This document shows, in pieces, positions 1-11,679 of a stretch of 64,000 nucleotides of DNA (position 1 is the stretch's first letter; each line of letters opens with the position of its first letter). Both the position numbers and the translations under genes were made by a program. Below the pieces are notes generated by a model. The model did no database searches and had not been told where the DNA came from. It saw only the letters and a program-made list of their open reading frames with translations. Source of the DNA: Escallonia rubra (Eukaryota > Streptophyta > Magnoliopsida > Escalloniales > Escalloniaceae); assembly GCA_033065855.1 (NCBI GenBank), contig JAVXUO010001489.1, forward strand, positions 186,001 through 250,000. Reading direction: 5' to 3'.

Positions 1-140
1 AACTGAATCTCTCCAGGTTTCTAACTGCTTTGGTTAGTTGGCTATGATAGCCTGAGCTTCCCTTGCTTTCCGATACGATCCTCATTATTAGCAGCTACCG
101 CCTCCTTAAGATCATCAACATTGTAAACTCATGTGGTCTC
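1..140 (-). pseudogene. HEMA exon 3 fragment (broken duplicate)
   Basis: This stretch aligns without large gaps to the minus-strand HEMA exon 3 at about 963-1103, and similarity stops abruptly near 140. Read on the minus strand it matches the region around VYNVDDLKE, but a TGA replaces the codons for Ala-Arg just before Val-Tyr-Asn, and one base is lost in the equivalent of DRIRKA, shifting the frame. It is therefore a dead partial copy. The fragment runs off the left edge of the window, so its full size is unknown. It lies downstream of HEMA in the same orientation, which fits a degraded tandem duplicate. Confidence 0.85.
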
Positions 141-644
141 GTACACAAATGAATATGTGGACTTGTCGACTTTTCCAATCGCTAGATGGCATGTATTTGC
201 ATTTTATAATTCACATTATACAGCGCAATCCAAATTTCAGGGAGAAGATAAACATCAAACGACTCACAAGTACTGAAGCAAATCTTCATATAGAAAAAAT
301 CAGTAAATTAATTACAAGGATCAACATGGTATCAGAAATAGCCCAACAATTTCGGGCACAGAATATCCGTTGCATGGATCAAGCTTGGCCCATAGTACCT
401 CAATAGTATACAACAAAGGCGAGTGGCCAGTTATAAAAACATGGTAGACACGTGATGGACTCTTAGACAGAGTTATCTCACAGCAATTAACGAATTGGCA
501 GGAAAGATCCCGCATCGGTATCTAGTCCTGTTTGTCTAATGAAAATTACAACTGTACCACCTTTAGTGACCTGAGGAAATTTTCCTCTTATTGATACTCG
601 AGGAAGAGAAATAAGTGATTGCAAAAGTAGTCTGACATGGGAGC
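141..644. other. Intergenic, HEMA 3' flank
   Basis: No gene is seen here. The first half follows the end of the HEMA pseudogene fragment and shows no resemblance to HEMA. The right part must hold the HEMA 3' UTR and polyadenylation region on the minus strand, but no decisive signal could be picked. Confidence 0.5.
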
Positions 645-3136
645 TTACTTCTGATTTTGCTCCACCTTAGCTCGAATCTTCTGTTCCAACACAGATATCT
701 CCGTCTCAAGGCTGAACATTCTGTTCAGAGCATGCATATTTTCGAGGGTCTCACTCAAAGTCCGGCTATCACTCCCATCACATCTCAGGTGCTGCATAGG
801 ACCATGAAGGAGCTTGTTCACTATACCCCTGCTAAGATCATCTACGGCCCTCTTGGTTTTCTTAGAGATGTCATCACCCATTTTTGACAAGCATTTATCT
901 AGTTCTGCAAGTCTTATTCTTTCAGCATATGCCCTCAACTTCTTGATTGTGGGAACAGTCTCAAGTGAATCCCTCCAGGCTTCAAACTGTTTTGATTCCT
1001 CAGCTATAATAGTTTGAGCTTCCAGTGCTTTCCGGATGCGATCCTCTTTATTAGCAGCCACAACCTCCTTAAGATCATCAACATTGTAAACTCGTGCTGT
1101 CTCAAGATCCGATACGCAAGAACCCACATTCCTAGGAACAGAGATATCAATGAAAAGCCTCAAACCGCCAACATCCAGGCCAACAGGAGGAAGATCCATT
1201 ACATTCTCTTTCAAAAATAGCAGGGTATCTGAAGCAGTACTAGTGAAAACTACATCTGCTTCAGCAGCACAGGTTAGCATTTCCTTAAGGGGTTTGTATA
1301 CTATCTCAATATCCTTGAGATCCTCACGGATTGCAGCAACTCTCTCCTCACTTCTGTTTACAACCACCACCTTTGTGCATCCTTTTGCCACCAAGTGTTT
1401 GATCACAAGTTTCCCCATCTTGCCTGCTCCAACAACCAGCATCCTCGCAGTGGGATGGGAGGTTCGAGGAAGCTTCATTAAAGCTAACTCCACTGCAGCT
1501 GAGCTAACAGAAACTGCCCCTGCTGCAATGTTAGTCTCAGTTCTGACCCGCTTACCAACTGTGATTGCATGCTTGAAAAGCCCACTGATATTCCTCCCAA
1601 AGCCTACAACCCCTTGTCCAACTTTGACAACTTGTTTCACCTGAGCAAGGATTTGTCCTTCTCCTAACACCAGGGAGTCAAGCCCTGCAGATACTTCAAA
1701 AATGTGCTGCGTAGCATCTTTGTTATACAGCAAAAAGCGATGCTGACAAAGCTCTGAAACAGGTATTCCACTTGTCTGCCAATAAAAAGACATGCTCTAA
1801 GAACTTTAATCATTTGCACATCTTCCAAGCAAAATACTTGATACTCTAATGCAGATGTAAAAAGGCACACCACGCTTTGCATGAAAGTTTAGTTGGAATC
1901 GACGAGGACAATTGGGATAATTTTTTACTTTGTTCAAATAAATAGGATGAGTCAAGTAGTTCTTTTAACCCAAAGCCAATGAAAACACCTAGAGAAATAC
2001 CCATTCCGATTTCACAAGCGCCTTTACAATATGAGTACTAAGCTTGAATGCAACATAGGAAAAGTACCTTTGACATCCATTCAGTCACTTCTTTGACTCC
2101 CCGGTGCTGAGACAGAGCTACAACATATATCTCCATCCTGTTGCAGGTACTGAGAACGGCAGCTTCTTCTATGTGATTAAGTCCACACAGTTCTCCAATG
2201 GCTCGAGGCCATTCTGCTTCTGGAATGGCAAGCTTTTCACGCATTTCGACAGGTGTTGTGTGGATACTGAGCCCAATAACTACAATGCTGCTCCTTTCCT
2301 TCGTATATCCTGTTGACATCAGATTTAAAAGTTCAGAAAGGATAACAGATAACTTACATTGGTGTAGGACGTCGGAGCTTTGAGGACCATTAGCTTTCTA
2401 CTAGATTTTTACAAAGAGTTAAAAAAAAAAATCCAACTGAAGTTAAAAACAGTACTAACTTGTCCTATTTTACCAAAATGAAGAAATCTAGAAGTGAGCA
2501 CAATCTTCTACAAATTAAGTCAACTTATATTCAGCAATTTACCCTAATACTCCCTCTACTTCAAAACTTTCGTCCCAATTGACTTGCGAATTTCTACGTT
2601 AGAATCATAACATCAAACTATTGCACTGAACTTGAACAGTTATTGCGAATTGAACAAGCATTAGCAACTAGTGAAGTCGTTTAAAGTTCCAATTCTATTC
2701 CAGAAACTTGCAGAAAAGTCACAATTTACGAAATAAATTAAGCCAGTGAACCATTTCTCACCAATCAACAAGAAATGAATCACTAGAATCGATCGAATTC
2801 GTGCAAATCGCATTGAAAACACGCACTTCACCCAAAAGTAGGTGAAATGCAGAGAGAGAGAGAGAGAGGCATACTGTCAGCAGCGGAGGTCTTGAGCTGC
2901 TCGATAGCCGATAGGCTCGAGGAAGAAGCCGAATTAACCCCGACCAGGACATCGGAGGCGGCGACCTCGCACCTGATGGCGCAGCCGCCTCTCCGGGCCG
3001 GGGCTCGCCTGCCGGCTCGCGCCGGCTTGCAGGAGATCCCAATCTGAGCCGACGAAGACGACGACGCCGCCGCGGCGGCATTGCTCAGGAGGAGAGTTTC
3101 CAGCTTCGCCCCCGCGAACGCCCTCGAGACGGCCAT
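645..3136 (-). CDS. HEMA1: Glutamyl-tRNA reductase, chloroplastic (3 exons)
   Basis: Reduces glutamyl-tRNA(Glu) to glutamate-1-semialdehyde with NADPH, the first committed and rate-limiting step of tetrapyrrole (chlorophyll, heme) synthesis in the plastid stroma. Exons on the minus strand are 3136-2875, 2309-2068 and 1775-645, all with GT-AG introns, giving 544 aa, the usual plant length. Residues 1-60 are Ala/Ser/Arg-rich and look like a transit peptide. The catalytic domain carries STCNR with the nucleophile Cys143. The NADPH-binding motif VVGAGKMG is at about 282-289, and the C-terminal dimerisation helices follow. The start is the ATG at 3136, giving MAVS as in known HEMA proteins; an upstream in-frame TTG at 3148 is not used. 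The isoform number (HEMA1 rather than HEMA2) is a guess. Confidence 0.97.
2548..2582. repeat. Stowaway-type MITE end in HEMA intron 1
   Basis: The stretch TACTCCCTCTACTTC followed by CGTCCCAATT resembles the CTCCCTCCGTCCCA end of plant Stowaway MITEs. No matching opposite end was found nearby, so it is at best a truncated copy. Confidence 0.35.
2851..2868. repeat. (AG)9 microsatellite at HEMA intron 1 donor
   Basis: A pure dinucleotide run lies directly inside the 5' end of HEMA intron 1; on the coding strand it is a (CT)n tract starting just after the GTATGC donor. Confidence 0.9.
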
Positions 3137-3847
3137 TTCTGGTGGCAAAACAAAACTTTGGCCTCGATGGAAATTGGCAGGGGTTTGTGGGGGGCTCGTG
3201 GTGGTGGTGGTGGTGGTGGTCTAAATTTCTGAAAAGGGCCCTGTTTGGATTGGTCAGTTTTGGGTAGTTAACTTCTGAGAGGGGGGGAGTTGGTCTAATA
3301 TTGACCAGTATTGTATTTTGGAGGCAAAAGATGGGGCTTCTGGATTCTTTGTGTTCTGATTGGCTGGTGATATACACGTTTTATCCACACTCACTTACCC
3401 CACTCTCAAGTTCTCCACCTAAAATTTGGTAGCTTACTACAAAATCAATTAGCGTCGCTTTTTTGGGGCCGAAGATGAAGATCCGTCTCGGTTCCAACTA
3501 AGATCTCATTATTTGTAGTTTATATCTGATTTTACGAGTAATGTTAGATATGACTGAATTTCTGCTACACGTGCATCTCATAAGCGATTAATAATTTTTT
3601 TTGTGCTCGTGCTAACATATAACTTGCGGGAGCTGGTCACAGATATTGGAGATAATTGCTCGTCCCATTCACTCCAAAACGGGGATTAGAGAAACTAGCA
3701 TAATGAAAAAATAATGATTTAAATACTTGCAAAAATAAGGAGCAATCTTCAAATTAGCATCCTAAAAAAGCTTAAAACTTTGCCGATATGTCGTTTTTCC
3801 CTCAAAAAATTATATACCGCAAAATAACTATTAAATTGTTGAGAAGT
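3137..3847 (-). promoter_or_regulatory. HEMA 5' UTR and upstream region
   Basis: The leader contains a (GGT)n run at about 3198-3220 (ACC on the coding strand). A palindromic G-box core, CACGTG, is at 3568-3573, about 430 bp upstream of the HEMA start. G-boxes are known light and PIF-regulated sites in photosynthesis genes, so light control is plausible but is inferred. No clear TATA box could be fixed. Confidence 0.4.
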
Positions 3848-5306
3848 AACAAGAATTTTTGTCTGTCGCATTTAACAATATGATTAGTTTAACTTTCTGT
3901 TGGTTACTGATTAACGGAACGCAAACAAATGGGACGATACCAAGCTCCACTAAAAATCAAAGAAGGGTATCTTATTGAGTCTCTGTCTTTGTCTCTCCTA
4001 ATTTTGTATGGATTAATTGACTTTCTCATATTACGTGTAGATTAGGCCCATGATTAACCTTTTAACCTTAGACTAGTCCGACACTAGTACTTTATAGGAA
4101 TCTATGACTAGCCTTTCATGTGCTTTTTCTTGGCACTATGGCATCCACTAAAACTATTCAATTTATATTTTTATACACTAATACAAAATTTTCTTTCTCA
4201 TTTTATGCCATCATTTTTGTTCAAGATATCGTTTATCACAAGAGAAAAAGAAAAAGAATGGATATTTAATCATCAATTTTTCCGTTTGAGCTTCGCTTTA
4301 TCGGAAAAGATCTCTTAAGTATTGCTATATAAGACCCTTATTAACACTTATAACATTTAAATGTTTAAAGTGAAGCTTGTATATGACTTTTAAGAGGAAA
4401 AAAAGACGTAAATATTGTTACATATAACCCAATTATAAGTTCGTAAGGAAGATGGTAGATAGATCAAATGTTTGAAGAAGGTGATAAGGTGAGAAGTGGA
4501 GGGTTCGCGAGGATATGTGATGGAGATTGCCTCCTAGGATTTCAATGTCTACCATGCGCCACAACTTTTGTGAGAATTTGCTAGTCGTACGTGGAGATGG
4601 TTCCTACTCAAGCTTTAGGTTGTAGGGGCCAGATGGAGATCTTTCAAATGAATCATGATTTTATTTATCTCACTCTCAACTCTCATGCACTTCTCAATCT
4701 CTCAAGTGATTGGCTGCTTTCGAGCCCTCGTTCAGCAAAACGTATTCAGTTTATGTATTATCGGTGTAGTTTCGTTAATTTCAGATTATAGCAACGGTTG
4801 ATTTGGGACTGTTAAAATTGAGACTTGGAATCGTACTTAATACAATTAGAGAGGAGATATATCCAAGTAATTAAAACGTTTGTCGTCCCCTTGAAGTATA
4901 ATGCCAATAGATTCCGTGTGCTTCTAATTAAAGGCTTAAAATAGTCATTACCTCGTGGCTAGATTTGAGTTCAAGTTACTAAACATGGTTGGCCAAGAAT
5001 TATAGTGTCAGATTGTCTGCAAGTACATACACTAGTAGTTAGAAAAACTCAAAGAAGTTGGCACAATAGTGCAAAGTTAATCCAGCACAGGCTAGCTAGC
5101 TTGTTTCTGAACTTCAGGTGCAGATCATACCAAATCTGGCATTTCTTGCCTTTGTGTCAAAGGTTTGTGCCATTCGAATTGGAATAGCGGAAGCATATAT
5201 GGTTGAGTGCCTTTATGTATACTGTCCTTAAATTCATTCTAGCCGCCTTTCCAAAGTTAAGGTTCGCACTAGTGGCCATGGAGTCTTTAACTTGATCCTC
5301 GGATAC
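3848..5306. repeat. 1.5-kb duplicated block, copy A
   Basis: This segment is homologous, in direct orientation, to about 8528-10126. Long matching stretches include the region around ACTTTCTGTTGG, the run around TTACGTGTAGATTAGG, and the end around CTTTAACTTGATCCTCGGA. No coding potential is seen in either copy. The two copies bracket the FKBP gene. Whether this is a segmental duplication or a transposon family is not clear; no terminal inverted repeats or target-site duplications were identified. Confidence 0.85.
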
Positions 5307-5384
5307 CATATATCTTGCATTCCAAGATTATTCATGTTGGAACTTGGACATAAAAAAATTAAAATCCCCCATTCGAGATAAATA

Positions 5385-5687
5385 TTCCTTCCGTCTAAAA
5401 AAATTAATAATGATGATCATATATTTTTTTTGAACTGTCCCAAAAAAAGTGGTCACTTTCTAAATTAAGAAAGATCTCGTGGGTGTTAACTTATTACAAT
5501 ATTTTTATTCTATTTTTCTCTCAACAATTAATCCTCTGCCAACCCATTTTTTACTCTCCTGACCGAATTTCTTCTCCCCCCACCCCCTTCGTTCTCTAGT
5601 GGAATGCGAAACTCATAACATATATCTCGTATTCTAAATAAGGGTACAAGTCAAACCCGATAAAAATAATTTGGGACGGAGGGAGGA
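5385..5687. mobile_element. Stowaway-like MITE
   Basis: The left end TTCCTTCCGTCTAAA and right end TTTGGGACGGAGGGAGGA are inverted versions of the Stowaway terminal motif CTCCCTCCGTCCCAAA. A TA flanks the left end; the right TA is lost. The interior is AT-rich and non-coding. It sits in the region just upstream of the FKBP gene. Confidence 0.7.
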
Positions 5688-5842
5688 ATTTGGAAGAGTC
5701 CTCCCCTTCAAAATTAAAATCCTTCCTATCACATGTAAAGATAAGGTTAGGGACCATTGCCTATGTGATGCAGTGAAGGCAGGTTTTCTTCACGCTCGAA
5801 CATCATCGCCATTAGACACTTGAGGACTGAATTTGTCAATTA

Positions 5843-8256
5843 ATGGCAACCTATTTCGGGTCTCCACCATTCCTCTCTCACCCAATAGCAAGAACTCACC
5901 ACTTCTCCTCAACTTCGTCTTCATCTTCACAAACACCACCTCCTCAGCCACCAACTCCGCCTTCACGACCACCACCTCAGCCACTGTATACAAGTTCAGT
6001 GGAGCCATCGCCACCGGCCTACATTGAAGTGGATAAGCAGAAGCCTAGTAAGCCTACCACTTCAACAACAGCGGACAGCACGGACTGGATAGCTTCCAGC
6101 TTAACCAGGAGGTTTGGGCTTGGGGCTGGCCTTGCATGGGTTGGCTTCCTTGCCGTTGGTGTTGTTTCCGAACAAATCAAAACCCGCCTTGAAGTTTCCC
6201 AGCAACAAGCTGATACAAGGTATACCTATGGAAAAGTTACTGTGCTTCCAAGTTTGCCACTACAAATATTTATGAATTTTTACTTCAATAACTGAGTTGG
6301 AGGAACTTTTTTTTTTTGGTCTCAAACGTAATTAGCGATACACTACTTTACCCAGCTAAAAGAATTAGCCCGTTCAGCTATATTTTCCCAGCAGTGTAAT
6401 TACATTGTAATTAAGTATCAGTTGATAGTTACATGAGAAAAACGTAAGTAAAACACAACTAGGGGTGACAAAATGAGTGGGTGGGTTGAGTTTTCGATGA
6501 TGAAATGGTTGGGTATGAATGGATAGCAGACCTTTTTAAACCCATTTAGTTGTGGGTTCATTATTTATCCTTTAGATGGGTTGGTTTCCCCTATTAATAC
6601 ACTAATGATTCATATTCTAATTCTTTTGACCTCCACTTGCATCTTAGTCGACCAACACCATAGCTACACTAATAACCACCGCCATGCCAAACCACCACAC
6701 AAACAAAGACCTCCACTCTAAGGTAATCGCAACCACCATGATTCCACAGTCATCATACCTGCAACTACCACCATCGCCCAACAATACAGCTACCACTGTC
6801 ACGTGCACGACAACCACCATCATCCAGATCCATCAATCTCGCGACGGTCGTTACGCCATCACCCTGTCACCTTTGCCGGGTCGTCGCCGTGCCTGCCGAG
6901 CGAATAATTAAAAGGTTTGAAGATCACCTATAATATAGTAGATCTATTAAAAACAAAAGAGTAAATCTGAGCCAAGATGCTTCATGTCTTTGTCTGATGA
7001 TTTGAGAATAACTACTCGTAGCTTATGAAGTGCTAGTGATGCTTGGCTGTGGGTTGGATAGTGGTTCTTGCGGTGGTGATGATGACGAAAGGGTGGTGGC
7101 GGCGATGGCTGGTGACTAAGGCAATGTCAGTTAGTAACAGTGGCGCTGGCAAGACGTCAGCGAAGGCAGGTGGTGATAGCAGCGGCGGTCACGTGTTGTC
7201 AGTTGTAGCTGGATGAAATTTTAAGTTTTTGTGTTTTAAGAAAAAGTCAAACAACAATATATTTTATGGAATGATGAGCACCCATTTAAAACTCATTTAA
7301 GGTTGTGGATTATTGGGTTACATAGTTTTTGATCCATTTAGTCCTAATTATTTAACGGGCGAGTTTAGATAAATTTTAAATTAACGAATTTGGATGGACA
7401 AATAATTTTGGATTGTAATTGCCACCTCTAAACACAACCTTAGGATTCATACTTGTCATAAACCCAAAAAGTCTCCTTTCAAGTGAACAAAAATAATTAA
7501 AATAGTGAAAAAACTAGAGTTTATTTCAAATGTACTTGAACTAATTAATTTGAACAATATGGTAACGTTGACTTCACTGTTGATCACTTAGAATCGTTGC
7601 TAGTTATGAAAGACTGTCACTCAAAAGTATGAACAAGTGTCAACAAAAATGTTTAGTGACAAAGTATAGTACGGAGTATAAATTATGAAAACTGCCCATA
7701 GACAATGCAAATCTTAAAAGACTTTGAAGTATTTCATACAAGTGGACTCGTTTACTTTCTACAGAGATATTGAGCAGCAGGAAGAGGTGGTGTTGCCTAA
7801 TGGCATAAGGTACATTTTCTCTCAAAATGGTACGAACTTCTCAAGCATAAACAGAGACTATGAATTATTCTCGTAAAGTACTTACATTCTATATGAATCA
7901 GGTACTATGAGTTAAGAGTGGGTGGTGGTGCGACCCCAAGGTCCGGAGACTTGGTTGTGATTGATCTCAAGGGCAATGTCCAAGGCAGTTCACAGGAATT
8001 CGTTGACACATTTGTCCGTGACAAGAAGCCACTTGCCATAGTAATGGGCTCGCGGCCATACAGCAAGGGTTTGTGTGAAGGAATAGACTATGTTTTAAGA
8101 TCTATGAAGGCTGGTGGAAAGAGGAGAGTCGTGATTCCTCCTCATTTAGGGTTCGGGGAAAAGGGTGCAGATTTAGGTTCAGGTGTAGAAATCCCTCCGT
8201 TCGCGACTTTGGAGTACGTCGTTGAGGTTGACAAAGTTTCTATTGCACCAGCTTGA
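5843..8256 (+). CDS. FKBP17-2: FKBP-type peptidyl-prolyl isomerase, chloroplast/thylakoid (3 exons)
   Basis: Exons are 5843-6219, 7765-7809 (only 45 bp) and 7902-8256, giving 258 aa with GT-AG introns. Residues 1-80 are Ser/Thr/Pro-rich, including a proline run at 32-47, as expected of a plastid transit peptide plus linker. A hydrophobic segment follows at 91-109 (FGLGAGLAWVGFLAVGVVS). The FKBP fold covers about 150-255, with GDLVVIDLKG, GIDYVLRSMKAGGKRRVVIPP and the final strand LEYVVEVDKV. The usual aromatic active-site residues (such as the Trp of FKBP12) do not stand out, so isomerase activity may be weak. It most resembles the plant FKBP17-2 group from memory; the subgroup assignment is less sure than the family. 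Intron 1 holds a hAT element. Confidence 0.93.
6460..7430. mobile_element. Non-autonomous hAT transposon in FKBP intron 1
   Basis: Terminal inverted repeats TAGGGGTGACAA (left) and TTGCCACCTCTA (right) bound a 971-bp insert. It is flanked by a perfect 8-bp target-site duplication AACACAAC at 6452-6459 and 7431-7438, the signature of hAT elements. Subterminal regions are rich in GGGTTG/CCCATTT words. The interior (about 6640-6900) is rich in CCA/CAC triplets, but no transposase is visible, so it depends on enzyme from elsewhere. It makes up most of the 1.5-kb intron. Confidence 0.92.
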
Positions 8257-8527
8257 TACTTGATTTTTTGGTACATATGGTGATCAGTTTGAAACGGTAC
8301 AATAGTCTGAAGCGTTGGGACACTGACAATTTTAAACTTATAGCATCAATATAAGACTTGTTTGAATGTTTGAATGCCAGTCCAATTATTCAGCAAATAC
8401 CAAAGTGCACAGGTTCTACAATTTTCATACGCTACATGTTCGAATTATGGATGAATTCCAAACCAATTGGAAGATAGATACTTGGTCGAAGTATTACTCG
8501 GCAATCTTCCAAAAAGATAGATTGCCG
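8257..8527 (+). other. FKBP 3' flank
   Basis: Presumed 3' UTR of the FKBP gene. No clear polyadenylation signal was chosen and no gene is seen. Confidence 0.5.
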
Positions 8528-10126
8528 CCAAAGAATTTGGTTTGTGGCATAATGGCATTTAACAATTCCATTAGTTTAACTTTCTGTTGGCTACTGATCA
8601 ACGGAACCCAAACAAATGGGATGATGCCAAGCTCCACTAAAATCAAAGAAGGGTATCTAAAAGTCTTTGTCCTTGTCTTTGTCTCTCCTAATTTCGCATA
8701 GCTTAATTGACTTTCTCATGTTACGTGTAGATTAGGGCCATGATGAACCTTTTCACCTTAAGAGTAATCCGACACTAGTACTTACGCATAAAAGTAATCT
8801 AAAACTAGCCTTTCATATGCGGCACTATGGCATCCACTAAAACTATGCATTATACACTCATATGAATTATAAAATTATTCTCACTTTTTTTTTTAATTCA
8901 ATTTTTTGAAAGTATGTTTCATATCAGAAGAGAAAAGGAAAATGAATTGGTATTTGAGCTCCACTTTTTACCATTTAAACTCAATTTCTTATATAAGAAG
9001 GATAATAGACAAACACAAATGTTTGAAGAAGGTGATAAGGTGGGAAGGGGAGGGTCGTGAGGATATGTGATGGAGATTGCCTACTAGGATTTCAATGTCT
9101 TCCATGTGCCACAACTTTTATGAGAACTTCACAATGGTACGTGGAGAAGGTTCCTCCCCAAGCTTTTAAGTTCTTGGGGCCATATGGAGATCTTTCATAT
9201 CAGTCATGATTTTGTCCATTTCACTCTCATGCACATCTCAATCTCTCAAGTGATTTTTTTGCACTTGCATACAGGCTGTTTGGAGCCCCTTGATTGTCGT
9301 ATCGTTTGCGGCACAGCAATATATATTCTGTTTAGGTACTTTTAATTTGAATTCACTTGTTTGTGATCATTTTACCGATCGATTAAAAACTGTTGAAGTT
9401 GAGGTATATTGTTTGCACTTGCATACATTGTACCGATTGATTATGAACACATCACAATCTCTCAAGTGAGTTTTGCACTTGCATACCGGCTGTTTGGAGC
9501 CCTTAATTGGCATATCGTCTGCGACACAACAATATATATTCTTCTTAGGTCTTTCAATTTGGATTCACCTGTTCGGGATCATTGTACTAATTATAGTTGA
9601 CCCAAGAAATAGAGAGAACGATTATAATAGTTGCTTTTCCTTTAACATTTAAAAACAAAAATGCTTACCACGTTTACTAAAAAACAATTAAGAAGGCGAT
9701 ATATCCAAGTAAAATGTTGTCTTCTCTATGAAGTATAATGCCAATAGATTCTTGATGCTTCTAAAGGCATAAAATAGTCATTATCTCGCAGATCTTTGAT
9801 TTTAAGTTACTGAACATGATTGGACAAGAGTTATAGTATCAAACAATCTGCAAACACATGCATACACCGATTAGAATTGAGAAACCAAAAAAATAGGCAC
9901 AATGCGGCGAAGTTAGCACAGGCTAACTAGCTTGTTGCTGAACTTCAGGTGCAGATTATACCAAATCCGGCATTTCTTGCCTTTGTCTCAAAGGTTTGTG
10001 CCATTAATGGAATAGCAGCATCATATATGGTGGAGTGTGTTTTATGTATATTGTTCTTAGATTCATTCTAGCTGGGTTTCCAAAATTAAAGTTCTAACTA
10101 GTGCGGTCTTTAACTTGATCCTCGGA
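8528..10126. repeat. 1.5-kb duplicated block, copy B
   Basis: Direct-repeat partner of 3848-5306. It starts about 270 bp after the FKBP stop and is slightly longer because of an internal tandem duplication (9232-9600). No gene is supported. Confidence 0.85.
9232..9600. repeat. Internal 216-bp-period tandem duplication in copy B
   Basis: Segments 9232-9385 and 9448-9600 are near copies, sharing CAATCTCTCAAGTGA, TTGCACTTGCATAC, GGCTGTTTGGAGCCC and ACAATATATATTCT in the same order. Copy A of the block has only one version, so the duplication came after the block was duplicated. Confidence 0.85.
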
Positions 10127-10144
10127 CACACACACACACACACA
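10126..10144. repeat. (CA)n microsatellite
   Basis: A short pure CA run joins the end of duplicated block B to the SINE-like sequence; on the minus strand it forms the 3' side of that SINE. Confidence 0.85.
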
Positions 10145-10305
10145 TTGGGAGCCGACTAATCCGGGTTCGAGCCGGGCAGGACCACATGGGCGGCAAAGCT
10201 CTCCCTACCAAGTTTTAACGCAGCTGCATTCCCAGGACTCGAACACAAGACATCTGGTTAAGTTAGGATAACGCCTTACCAGTTGACCTACGCGCTTGGT
10301 GGTAA
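10145..10305 (-). mobile_element. tRNA-derived SINE-like element
   Basis: On the minus strand there is a box A-like TAGGTCAACTGG (10290-10279) and, about 35 bases on, a box B-like GTTCGAGTCC (10244-10235), the spacing of an RNA polymerase III internal promoter. The element then runs to a (GT)n tail at 10144-10126. This architecture is that of plant tRNA-related SINEs. The exact 5' border and the family are not known, and target-site duplications were not found. Confidence 0.6.
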
Positions 10306-10453
10306 GACCAGAGATTTTCTTGGGACAGTTACCTCCACATGGAAATCTCCTTACCAAGACCCTGCAACTACCTACGCAGGGAATCAACTACAAGAATAAG
10401 AATAAGAAGTTCTTAATGCATAGCAAATCCTGCAGTTGTACTGAATAATACTC

Positions 10454-10522
10454 CTCACCCTAATGTAAACAGATAAGAAACATCAGAAGAAGCTCACCCT
10501 AATGTAAACAGATAAGAAACAT
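10454..10522. repeat. Two-copy tandem repeat, 39-bp period
   Basis: The 30-bp sequence starting CTCACCCTAATGTAAACAG occurs at 10454-10483 and again, identically, at 10493-10522. Confidence 0.9.
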
Positions 10523-11676
10523 TAAGGACAAACTTGGTTGTGACCCTAACACTAGTACTGTATTTTTAATCCATATTCTTAGCTACAAAGCATAAAACGG
10601 TACAGCCGGGTTCACTAGAATCTCTTCAGAGCAAGCAAACTACCGGAAGCACAACACTTGCAAGCCCAATCTCTCTATAACGGGTGTACTTCAAGTCTGC
10701 AACACTGGCATCAAACTTTGACTCTTCAACTGCATGTAAAGAAGGTATAGCTAGAAAAGACCCAAAGCCAACCCATATTGGACTTAAACGCCGAATAAAG
10801 CTATTGGAAAGCCCATCAGCGAAACAAGGAAGAAATTTCAGAGGAATGATGAAAAGAGAACAAAAGGGAAAGCTTGAGATTAGAGGCACCACAAAAACCA
10901 TCAAGAACTATACCAAAAGACAAGCTAATTCGAAAGCCTAAGCCAAATTAACAGAAGAAGAGATCTACCCGCTGGGCCACGCATTAAGATCAAATTATGC
11001 ACTCACGGTTGGCATTCCCATTGTTGTTTCTAAGCTACTATAGTAGGACTTTTGTTGAACTAATTATAGCAAAATCATAATCAACAATTAACCAACTTAA
11101 GTAATTAATTTTAGTCAAAGAAAAAGTTTAGAATAGTACCAAATTCGGTTAATGCACGTGAAAATGCACTTCCCTTTAAAAAGTACGCTCCAAAATCTAC
11201 ATTTAGTTACTGACGTTCCAACGCAAAGATACAATAAAAATTGAAGAAGCTTTGGTACAACAAAAATTATTTTCAAACCTAAGAGCATCCACATACTCCA
11301 AAGATACAATAAAAACCGAAGGAGCTTTGATGGTAAAGTTTATCTAGTGGGCCTCTGGCCAACTTTTTTTTGGTACTCCGAGCGAGGTCATCTGCCTCCC
11401 TTCAAAAGTAGCTAAAATGGTCGAGTAAATAGTAAATGAAATGCTTTCCTCCTCTCTAGAAGATAAAGGCCTTATTCTATTTCGATTACAGAATATACAA
11501 CAAAAATTAACTTCAAGTCTATAATTTTCCTGTTGCCATCTCCCCTTTCTATTTGTAACTGTTTTTTCTTCCGGCGTATTAGAGACGTAGTGAACAGATT
11601 ATAAGCACACGTGGAGGAAAAAAAGGGACGAGAAAGTGAGTAGTTAGAAACATCACTAAATCACGACTTAAAAGAC
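10523..11676. other. Intergenic, nothing recognised
   Basis: AT-rich sequence with short open frames on both strands that have no recognisable motif and no splice context. No gene is supported. Confidence 0.6.
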
Positions 11677-11679
11677 TTA

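Noticed and set aside
3137-3148. In-frame TTG extension upstream of the HEMA ATG
   Set aside because: It is not an ATG, and the ATG at 3136 gives the MAVS start known for HEMA proteins.
7918-8256. FKBP domain as a stand-alone short gene starting with GTG
   Set aside because: It is exon 3 of the FKBP gene; exons 1 and 2 join in frame with canonical splice sites.
10626-10941. Opposing ~90-codon frames near 10.7 kb
   Set aside because: No domain, no splice partners, no homology recognised; probably chance.
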